10,449 bases of DNA from Bacillota bacterium (lineage in GTDB: Bacteria > Bacillota > Clostridia > Oscillospirales > Acutalibacteraceae), in NCBI GenBank assembly GCA_009786275.1, contig WQTL01000464.1, positions 1 through 10,449 on the forward strand. Direction: 5' to 3'. Of this stretch, positions 1 through 5,490 are shown piece by piece (the stretch's first letter is position 1; each line of letters begins with the position of its first letter). The notes beneath the pieces were generated by a model, which saw only the letters and a list, made by a program, of their open reading frames with translations, was not told where the DNA came from and made no database searches. A program made the position numbers and the translations under genes.

Positions 1-21
1 ATTAACTGTAAACGGGATATG

Positions 22-148
22 CAGGTGGAGGAAGCCTTGTCATTTATACTTAATCCCCAAGGCTCCTCCGTGTGGGAGGAGCTCCCCGCCTCGGGCGGGG
101 TGAGGAAGGTATCGCGGAGCGACGTACCTTGTGCGTTCGCACCACCTG
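22..148. repeat. MITE-like palindromic intergenic repeat upstream of mutS2
   Basis: This non-coding stretch is built from consecutive hairpins. An outer pair CAGGTGG (22-28) / CCACCTG (142-148) encloses GCTCCTCC (62-69) / GGAGGAGC (75-82), then CCCCGCC (84-90) / GGCGGGG (94-100), then AAGGTA (106-111) / TACCTT (125-130) with TCGC/GCGA stacked inside it. Dense stem-loops with terminal inverted repeats and no reading frame fit a miniature inverted-repeat element. From memory, similar AAGGCTCC...GGAGCTcc palindromes recur in genomes of gut Clostridia; I could not search for copies. GATAT occurs at 16-20 and again at 172-176, a possible but weak target duplication enclosing this repeat and the next hairpin. 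Confidence 0.5.
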
Positions 149-151
149 TAG

Positions 152-171
152 GGGCGGCATTCTTGCCGCCC
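152..171. repeat. GC-rich hairpin just upstream of mutS2
   Basis: GGGCGGCA (152-159) and TGCCGCCC (164-171) form a perfect 8-bp stem with a TTCT loop, 23 bases before the mutS2 start. It has no T-run after it, only GATATTT, so it is a poor terminator on the plus strand. It may be a separate short dispersed repeat or the end of the preceding MITE-like element. If transcribed it would lie in the mutS2 5' untranslated region, upstream of the weak ribosome binding site AGGGA (184-188). Confidence 0.45.
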
Positions 172-194
172 GATATTTAGAATAGGGAATCGCC

Positions 195-2588
195 ATGACC
201 AAACACCTCAAAACCCTCGAGCTCGATAAAATCCTCGCCATGGCGGCCGAAAAGTGCGCCTGTGACGAGGCCCGCGCATTGGCTCTGTCCATCGAGCCGG
301 AGCCGAATTTACAGCTGGCGCAGGCCTTGCTCAACCAGACGCGGGACGCGCATATGCTGCTGGCGCGCTTCGGCGGGCCTGCCTTCGGCGGGCTGGCGAA
401 CATCAACAACGCCCTGAAGCGCGGCCAGGCCGGGGGCATCCTCACCCTGCGGGAGTTCCTGCTCATCGCGCAGGTGCTGCGGGTGCTGCGGGGCATCGCC
501 AATTGGCGGGAGGGCAACTCCGGCGTGGAGACCTGCCTGGACGCCCTGTTCGGCGGGATATCCTCGAATAAGTACCTGGAGGAGGCCATCGGCAACGTGG
601 TGCTCTCGGAGGACCGCGTGGCCGACCACGCCTCGCCCGCCTTGGCGGATATCCGCCGGAAGATACGCGTGCAGGAGAGCAACGTGCGCGCGAAGCTGGA
701 GGGCCTCACCCGCTCGCAGGCGTATTCGAAGTATTTGCAGGAGAGCCTCGTGACCATGCGGGGCGGGCGCTTCGTGGTGCCGGTGAAGGCCGAGTACCGC
801 GGGGAGATCCCCGGCCTGGTGCACGACGCCTCGGCCAGCGGCGCCACGGTGTTCGTGGAGCCCATGGCCGTGGTGGAGGCCAACAACGAGATTAAAGTGC
901 TGCAGAGCAAGGAGCGCGAGGAGATCGAGCGTATCCTGGAGGAGCTTTCGCAGCTGGCGGGGAGCTTCTACGAGCCCATCGCCGCCGCCTTCGAGTGCGC
1001 GGTGGAGCTCAACGTGATTTTCGCCAAGGCCCACCTGGCCTACGACATGAACGCCGGCCTCCCGGCGCTGAACAATACCGGCGAGATCGTGCTGCGCAAG
1101 GCACGCCACCCGCTGATCGCCAAGGACAAAATCGTGCCGATTGACATCACGCTGGGGGTGGAGTTCGACGCGCTGATTGTCACCGGGCCCAACACCGGCG
1201 GCAAAACCGTGACCTTAAAGACCGTGGGCCTGCTCTGCCTGATGGCCATGTGCGGGCTGATGCTCCCCGCCGCGGAGGGCAGCCGCGTGTCGGTGTTCAA
1301 CCAGGTCTTAGCGGACATCGGCGACGAGCAGAGCATCGAGCAGTCGCTTTCGACCTTCAGTTCGCACATGACGAATATCATCTCCATCCTCGAGACCGCC
1401 GACAATCACAGCCTGGCGCTGATCGACGAGTTGGGCGCGGGCACCGACCCCGTGGAGGGCGCGGCCCTCGCCATGGCTATTATTGAAGCAATGCGCGCGA
1501 AAGGCGTAAAACTCGCCGCCACCACGCACTACGCGGAGCTCAAGGCCTACGCCCTGCAGACCCCCGGCGTGGAAAACGGCTCCTGCGAGTTCGACGTGCA
1601 GACTCTGCGCCCGACCTACCGGCTGCTCATCGGCGTGCCGGGGCGCTCGAACGCCTTCGCGATATCGGAGCGGCTGGGCATGCCCCTGGACGTCGTAAGC
1701 CGTGCCCGCGACCTGGTGAGCACCGAGGGCACCCGCTTCGAGGACGTCATCGGCCAGCTGGAGCGCAAGCAAAATCTTGCGGACCAGGCCAAAGAGGAGA
1801 CCGAGCAGCTGAAACTCCAGGCGAAAAAGGCCCTGGAAGAGGCCGAGCGCGTCAAAGAGGAATCGATCAAGAAGCAGGAGAAGATCCTGGAGGACGCGCG
1901 GGCCATGGGGCGGCAGATCAGCGAGAAGACCCGCCGCGAGGCCCACGCCCTGCTGGGCGAGCTGGAGCGCCTGAAGAAGGAAAAGGACAGCGAGAAGGAC
2001 ATCCAGGCCTTGGCCCGGCGGGCGCGCGCCGCCATGAAAAAGGGCCTGGACGCCCTGGACGACGCGTCCCAGAGCGAAATGGAAGCGGACGACGACGAGG
2101 AATACGTGCTCCCGCGCGATTTGGTTGTTGGCGACACGGTGCGCCTGGCGAACATGAAAATCCAGGCCACGGTGCTGGAGCCCCCGGACAGCAAGGGCCA
2201 GGTGAAGGTGCAGGCGGGCTCGATTACCTTGCGCGCGGCGTTGGAAAACATACGGCTCATCGGCAATGCACAATTGACAATGGACAATGCGCAATTGAAG
2301 CGGCGCAAGAAATCCGGGGACGACCCCGTGCAGCCCAACACCGCAGCCGAAACCCGGCTCGACCTGCGCGGCCAGACCGTGGAGGAATGCCTGATGGAGC
2401 TCGACCGCTTCATGGACCAGGCCTTACGCACAGGCATACGGGAATTCACCATCGTGCACGGCAAGGGCACCGGGGCGTTACGCGCGGCCGTCCAAAAATA
2501 CCTGCGCGCTTCGCAGTTTGTGAAAACCTACCGCCTGGGTGTCTACGGCGAGGGCGAGACCGGGGTCACGATCGTGGAGCTGAAATAA
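195..2588 (+). CDS. mutS2: MutS2 family ATPase/endonuclease with Smr domain
   Basis: MutS2 proteins are cytoplasmic MutS homologues that lack the mismatch-binding domain. They act on branched DNA to limit recombination, and in Bacillus subtilis MutS2 also binds and splits collided ribosomes. At 797 aa the length is normal. Visible parts in order: N-terminal core and lever helices; ATPase with Walker A GPNTGGKT (331-338) and Walker B ALIDELGAGTDP (D411, E412); a charged coiled coil (about 515-628); a KOW-like beta segment (about 637-689); and a C-terminal Smr domain (about 720-797) with LDLRG (722-726) and HGKGTG (755-760), the motifs linked to nuclease activity. The start is the ATG after AGGGA at 184-188, a modest ribosome binding site. 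Oddity: residues 691-701 in the KOW-Smr linker are encoded by a 7-base repeat array. The gene converges on htrA. No promoter was resolved in the palindromic region upstream, so it may be transcribed from outside the window. Confidence 0.96.
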   Translation: MTKHLKTLELDKILAMAAEKCACDEARALALSIEPEPNLQLAQALLNQTRDAHMLLARFGGPAFGGLANINNALKRGQAGGILTLREFLLIAQVLRVLRGIANWREGNSGVETCLDALFGGISSNKYLEEAIGNVVLSEDRVADHASPALADIRRKIRVQESNVRAKLEGLTRSQAYSKYLQESLVTMRGGRFVVPVKAEYRGEIPGLVHDASASGATVFVEPMAVVEANNEIKVLQSKEREEIERILEELSQLAGSFYEPIAAAFECAVELNVIFAKAHLAYDMNAGLPALNNTGEIVLRKARHPLIAKDKIVPIDITLGVEFDALIVTGPNTGGKTVTLKTVGLLCLMAMCGLMLPAAEGSRVSVFNQVLADIGDEQSIEQSLSTFSSHMTNIISILETADNHSLALIDELGAGTDPVEGAALAMAIIEAMRAKGVKLAATTHYAELKAYALQTPGVENGSCEFDVQTLRPTYRLLIGVPGRSNAFAISERLGMPLDVVSRARDLVSTEGTRFEDVIGQLERKQNLADQAKEETEQLKLQAKKALEEAERVKEESIKKQEKILEDARAMGRQISEKTRREAHALLGELERLKKEKDSEKDIQALARRARAAMKKGLDALDDASQSEMEADDDEEYVLPRDLVVGDTVRLANMKIQATVLEPPDSKGQVKVQAGSITLRAALENIRLIGNAQLTMDNAQLKRRKKSGDDPVQPNTAAETRLDLRGQTVEECLMELDRFMDQALRTGIREFTIVHGKGTGALRAAVQKYLRASQFVKTYRLGVYGEGETGVTIVELK
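2261..2297 (+). repeat. In-frame NNACAAT heptad array inside mutS2
   Basis: Five consecutive 7-base units ending in CAAT run from 2261 to 2295: CGGCAAT, GCACAAT, TGACAAT, GGACAAT and GCGCAAT, followed by TG. The palindrome CAATTG occurs at 2271-2276 and 2292-2297, so the block can also fold on itself. In the mutS2 frame it reads NAQLTMDNAQL (691-701), exactly in the linker between the KOW-like and Smr domains. The first unit may be partly host sequence. The base composition (A/T-rich, C-A-A-T core) contrasts with the GC-rich gene on both sides, which suggests insertion or expansion. The unit length of 7 is not a multiple of 3, so only certain array lengths keep the frame. Confidence 0.75.
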
Positions 2589-2702
2589 TGCTGAATGCTT
2601 AATTCTTAATGCTTAATTATTTAGAGGCAACCTCCTGCTCTCGTCAGAAGCAGGAGGTTGCACTTTAGTCAATTAAGCATTAAAAATTAAGCATTCAGCA
2701 TT
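2587..2702. repeat. Nested inverted CTTAATG-type heptad arrays, mutS2/htrA gap
   Basis: The 117-bp gap between the convergent stop codons (2589-2705) is almost wholly this element. The left arm (2587-2618) is made of 7-base units of CTTAATG/CTTAATT type and its first bases overlap the mutS2 stop codon. The right arm (2671-2702) is its reverse complement, with 31 of 32 positions matching; the one difference is C2605 against the complement of A2684. On the right, heptads continue to 2705, the base next to the htrA stop codon. Between the arms sits a strong hairpin (listed separately). The same architecture recurs at 5375-5488. Function unknown; termination at the centre is likely. Confidence 0.8.
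2627..2661. terminator. Bidirectional terminator-like hairpin between mutS2 and htrA
   Basis: GCAACCTCCTGCT (2627-2639) pairs perfectly with AGCAGGAGGTTGC (2649-2661), giving a 13-bp stem with a 9-nt loop. It lies between two convergent genes, so it can serve both strands. The following bases are only weakly T-rich (ACTTTAG on the plus strand), so classical intrinsic termination is plausible but not textbook. The identical 13-bp stem recurs at 5419-5454. The right strand contains AGGAGG, which would be hidden in the stem and has no start codon behind it. Confidence 0.65.
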
Positions 2703-2705
2703 TAG

Positions 2706-4196
2706 TTACCAGTCCCAGGGGTTGTTCCCGTAATCGCCGTAGTCGTCCTCTTCGTCGTCGTAGTACCAGGGGCGGGTTTCCTCCTCGGCGGCGGCGGCGG
2801 TGCCCTTGTCCTCCACGAGCTTCACGGTCACGTCGAAGGTCTCGATGCTGTAGTTGGCGTTCACGCGGGCGATGGTGAGTTTGAGCTCCTCGCCCACCTT
2901 GCCCTTCTCCACGGCGGTGAGCAGCACGTCGGCCTTGTTGAGCGGCTGGCCGTTCACGTGGGTGATGATGTCGTTGGCCCGGATGTCGGTGCCGGTGATG
3001 TCGCTGTCCTCGTCGATCTTCGCGATGATCAGCGAGCCGGAGGGCAGGTTGTTGATGCGCACCACGTAGTAGCCGCGCTGGGTCTCGCTGGCGGCGATAT
3101 ACTGGATGCCCAGCTTCGGGCGGTTGGGCACGTAGCCCTTGGCGATGAGGTTGTTCACGACCTCCTGCACCACCTTGGAGGGCACCGCGAAGCCCATGCC
3201 CTCGTACTGCATGTCGACGATCTTCTGGGAGTTGACTCCCACCACCTGGCCGTAGGCGTTCACCAGCGCGCCGCCGGAGTTGCCCGGGTTGATGGGCGCG
3301 GTGTGCTGTATGGTCTGCATCTTGTAGCGGCTCTTGATGGGGCGCTCTATGGCGGACACAATGCCGTTGGTGAAGGAGCCCATGAACTCGATGCCGCCGG
3401 GGTTGCCGATGGCGTACACCGGCTCGCCCACCTGCAGCTTGTCGGAATCCCCGAACTCCGCGCCTTTCAGGCCCGTCTTCTTGATGCGCAGCAGGCCCAC
3501 GTCGGTGCGGCTGTCCAGGCCCACCACCGCGGCGTCGAAGGAGGAGCCGTCGGCCAGCTGCACGCTGATGCGCTCCTGGCCGCTGATCACGTGGGCGCAG
3601 GTGAGCACGTAGGTATAGGTCTTGCTGCCGTCCTCGTGCAGGAGGATGCCGCTGCCCTCGCCCACCACCCGCTCCGCGCTGCGGCCGCTGTAGAGCTGCA
3701 CCGCCACGTTGGAGTTCTTGAGCTTTTCGTGGATCTGCACGGGGGTGAGGGCGTCCCCCGCTGCCGGTGTATTGGTCCCGGCGGGGGTTTCGGCGATTTC
3801 CAGGCGGCTGTCGTCCGCGCCAGCGCCGCCCTGCTGCGTGTGGCCCGGCTCGGTGGGCCCGGCGGGGTTCGCGTTGCGGTAGATCGCCACGCCCACCAAC
3901 ACGCCCACCGCGACGGCCAGCACCGAGAACACCGAGAACACCACCAGGCCGGTGCGCTTCTTTTTGCCGCCGGCGGGCGCCGGAGCCACGGGGACGGGGC
4001 GGTAAGGCGGCGGCGGGGGATAGTACGCGCCCTGCGGGTAGGGCGGGGGATAGCCCTGCGGGTTATAGGCGTAGAGCGGCGGCGGCTGGACGGGCGGCGG
4101 CTCGGGGGCCGCGGGGGGCTCCGGGGCGGGCACGGCGTCCTCCTCCTCCCGGCCGGCCCAATCGGATCCGTAAAGGTAATTGTTGTTGTCGTCCAT
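2706..4196 (-). CDS. htrA: HtrA/DegP-like membrane-anchored serine protease with PDZ domain
   Basis: This is a trypsin-like (S1C) protease for degrading or handling misfolded proteins outside the cytoplasmic membrane. The 496 residues comprise a cytoplasmic head rich in Pro, Tyr and acidic residues (about 1-76), a KKKR stop (78-81), one transmembrane helix (about 83-105), a low-complexity extracellular linker (about 107-148), the protease domain (about 150-345) and one PDZ domain (about 360-460). The catalytic triad is visible: His202 in TCAHV, Asp232 in SRTDVGLL and Ser307 in NPGNSGGAL. After the PDZ domain comes an acidic, aromatic tail (about 471-496) ending in NPWDW, which is unusual for the family. 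The start at 4196 is preceded on the minus strand by GGAAGGAAG (4204-4212). The gene is divergent from the secreted protein gene and convergent with mutS2. Family assignment is sure; which paralogue it is cannot be told. Confidence 0.95.
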   Translation of the reverse strand: MDDNNNYLYGSDWAGREEEDAVPAPEPPAAPEPPPVQPPPLYAYNPQGYPPPYPQGAYYPPPPPYRPVPVAPAPAGGKKKRTGLVVFSVFSVLAVAVGVLVGVAIYRNANPAGPTEPGHTQQGGAGADDSRLEIAETPAGTNTPAAGDALTPVQIHEKLKNSNVAVQLYSGRSAERVVGEGSGILLHEDGSKTYTYVLTCAHVISGQERISVQLADGSSFDAAVVGLDSRTDVGLLRIKKTGLKGAEFGDSDKLQVGEPVYAIGNPGGIEFMGSFTNGIVSAIERPIKSRYKMQTIQHTAPINPGNSGGALVNAYGQVVGVNSQKIVDMQYEGMGFAVPSKVVQEVVNNLIAKGYVPNRPKLGIQYIAASETQRGYYVVRINNLPSGSLIIAKIDEDSDITGTDIRANDIITHVNGQPLNKADVLLTAVEKGKVGEELKLTIARVNANYSIETFDVTVKLVEDKGTAAAAEEETRPWYYDDEEDDYGDYGNNPWDW

Positions 4197-4238
4197 GGGG
4201 TTGCTTCCTTCCTGCGGCTGAATTGGTATTCCACAGGT

Positions 4239-4244
4239 AGTATA
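4239..4244 (-). promoter_or_regulatory. Probable extended -10 element for htrA
   Basis: On the minus strand this site reads TATACT preceded by TGG, an extended -10 motif, about 43 bases upstream of the htrA start. No good -35 box lies at 16-18 bp spacing (the hexamer there is ATGCGG), so the extended -10 would carry the recognition. No CtsR, CIRCE or other stress operator was recognised. Moderate confidence only. Confidence 0.45.
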
Positions 4245-4322
4245 CCACGCGATTATGAAGTCCGCATGAACGGGGGGTGAAAATTGGGATAAAAAATACT
4301 TGGCAAAAAGTTGGATTTGGGC

Positions 4323-4351
4323 TTGCTTTTTAAAATCGGAAGTGCTATAAT
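4323..4351 (+). promoter_or_regulatory. Sigma-A type promoter for the secreted protein gene
   Basis: TTGCTT (4323-4328), a 17-bp spacer and a perfect TATAAT (4346-4351) preceded by TGC, that is, an extended -10. Transcription should start near 4358, giving a leader of about 41 nt with AGGAGG at 4385-4390. This placement rules out the in-frame ATG at 4357 as the translation start. The surrounding A/T-rich DNA contrasts with the GC-rich genes. Confidence 0.85.
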
Positions 4352-4398
4352 CAATCTTGTCCGAGTGTCACCAAAAATTAAATGAGGAGGGATTTTGC

Positions 4399-5373
4399 AT
4401 GAGGACAAAGAAAATTTTGAGCATTTTGCTGGTAATGATCATGTCGATTGGCGTGTTCGGCATCACAGGCGTATTCGCGGAGGACTTTGCGACGGATGTC
4501 TCGCTGTCCAAGGCCGGCAATCCGGGCTGGAACGGCGTGGTGAAACTCGACGAGGACCTCCAACAGCTCGTCCTCCAGGCGGACAACGAGGGCGGCGTGG
4601 ACTCCGCTGTCGTCGTGTGGGAGGCCTTCGTCGGCACGGGCGACAAAAAACCGGCCGACAGCGACAGCTTCTGGACGCTGTACAACAGCAGAGCGGCCAC
4701 GATCGAATGGAAAGCCTATCGGGTGACGCCGGACACCCTCTATGCGACCAGCGACGAGATCAAGGTGTACCCGGCGAAGACCGACTCCCTCGGCCTGACC
4801 GGCACGTACCTGAAGGTCAACAACTACACGGACAAAACGGATGTCCTGCTCGTGATCACGCAGGTTGCGGGCAAGGAAAGGTACACCTGGGTGCGCGTGG
4901 AGCTGACCGTGACGGTGGCGGGCGACGCGACATATCCCAACCCTGTGACCGGTACTGTCTGGGTGCAGCTGCGCGACCCCGGCCCCCTGGCCAAGAAGCT
5001 CCTCGAGGCCAACAAGGAACTGGCGAAGACGGACAGGTATACCAGCGTCTTCCTGGATAACCTCAGGCTGCAGACCAGGAACGCCGAAAAGGAAGTCAAC
5101 AGGAAAATCACCCAGGAAGAGCTTGACAAATGGCTGGCTAACATCAACCTGGCCCTCGACGCCAAGCTGCCCAACGGCGCCTCCGTGGGCAAAAAGTACA
5201 AGCTCACCGGCTGGGAGTTCCTCGACAACATCTTCCCCGACAGCGTATTGAAGTGGATCTGGGCCGCCATCGACGTCATTATCCCCATGTTCGACCTCGT
5301 CGGCCAGATCGGCAAGTTCATCGGCTACCTGATCCCCTTCTTCACCCTGATCGGCTCGCTCCTGGGGCTCTAA
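4399..5373 (+). CDS. Secreted/surface protein with FIVAR-like helical region and hydrophobic C-terminus, function unknown
   Basis: I do not recognise this 324-aa protein as a named family. Residues 1-28 form a classical Sec signal peptide: MRTKK, a hydrophobic core, then a likely cut after GVFA before EDF. Residues about 29-190 look beta-rich with alternating Val/Thr/Leu strands, suggesting an immunoglobulin-like extracellular domain. Residues about 200-256 are helical and charged; the run from DRYTS (about 211) to TQEELDKWLANINLAL resembles a FIVAR-type three-helix module of Gram-positive wall proteins (inference from pattern). The last 51 residues (about 274-324) are strongly hydrophobic and Gly/Phe/Ile-rich, as in a membrane hairpin or tail; there is no LPxTG motif or positive tail. 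The start was chosen because AGGAGGG sits 8 nt upstream and the promoter lies at 4323-4351. It is monocistronic, flanked by divergent htrA and convergent gdh. Confidence 0.85.
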   Translation: MRTKKILSILLVMIMSIGVFGITGVFAEDFATDVSLSKAGNPGWNGVVKLDEDLQQLVLQADNEGGVDSAVVVWEAFVGTGDKKPADSDSFWTLYNSRAATIEWKAYRVTPDTLYATSDEIKVYPAKTDSLGLTGTYLKVNNYTDKTDVLLVITQVAGKERYTWVRVELTVTVAGDATYPNPVTGTVWVQLRDPGPLAKKLLEANKELAKTDRYTSVFLDNLRLQTRNAEKEVNRKITQEELDKWLANINLALDAKLPNGASVGKKYKLTGWEFLDNIFPDSVLKWIWAAIDVIIPMFDLVGQIGKFIGYLIPFFTLIGSLLGL

Positions 5374-5374
5374 G

Positions 5375-5488
5375 CTTAATGCTTAATGCATAATGCTTAA
5401 TGCTTAATTGACTAAGGCGCAACCTCCTGCTTCCGACCGGGAGCAGGAGGTTGCATTTCATTCAATTAAGCATTAAGCATTATGCATT
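5375..5488. repeat. Nested inverted CTTAATG-type heptad arrays, second copy
   Basis: The 117-bp gap between the convergent stop codons (5374-5490) is filled by this element. On the left, five 7-base units (CTTAATG, CTTAATG, CATAATG, CTTAATG, CTTAATT) run from 5375 to 5409. The arm 5385-5410 is perfectly complementary (26 of 26) to 5463-5488, even including the variant CATAATG unit. The arms enclose a hairpin whose 13-bp stem is identical to that at 2627-2661. The array begins one base after one stop codon and ends two bases before the other. The perfect arm match including the variant suggests recent copying or correction of one arm by the other. Confidence 0.82.
5419..5454. terminator. Bidirectional terminator-like hairpin, secreted protein/gdh gap
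   Basis: GCAACCTCCTGCT (5419-5431) pairs with AGCAGGAGGTTGC (5442-5454), and the stem can extend inward by TCC/GGG to about 16 bp (one G-T pair) with a GACC loop. It lies between convergent genes. Downstream on the plus strand is ATTTCATTC, only a weak T-tract. The first 13 bp are identical to the hairpin between mutS2 and htrA, while the loops differ, so the stem is either repeated or constrained. Confidence 0.7.
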
Positions 5489-5490
5489 GG

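Noticed and set aside
1..194. rRNA, tRNA or riboswitch upstream of mutS2
   Set aside because: The stems do not form a cloverleaf or any riboswitch core I know; a palindromic repeat explains them better.
1308..2294. Minus-strand open frame of 328 codons inside mutS2
   Set aside because: It is a leucine/glutamine-rich shadow of the mutS2 coiled coil codons; no start signal or domain.
2649..2661. AGGAGG in the hairpin as a ribosome binding site
   Set aside because: No start codon follows within usable distance on that strand, and the sequence is paired in a strong stem.
2958..4280. Long plus-strand open frame of 440 codons opposite htrA
   Set aside because: It is low-complexity, rich in His, Ala, Gly and Val, with no ribosome binding site or domain; htrA on the minus strand explains the region fully.
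4357..4398. Upstream ATG at 4357 as start of the secreted protein
   Set aside because: It lies at or before the predicted transcript start (TATAAT at 4346-4351), lacks a ribosome binding site and would bury the signal peptide; ATG at 4399 has AGGAGGG 8 nt upstream.
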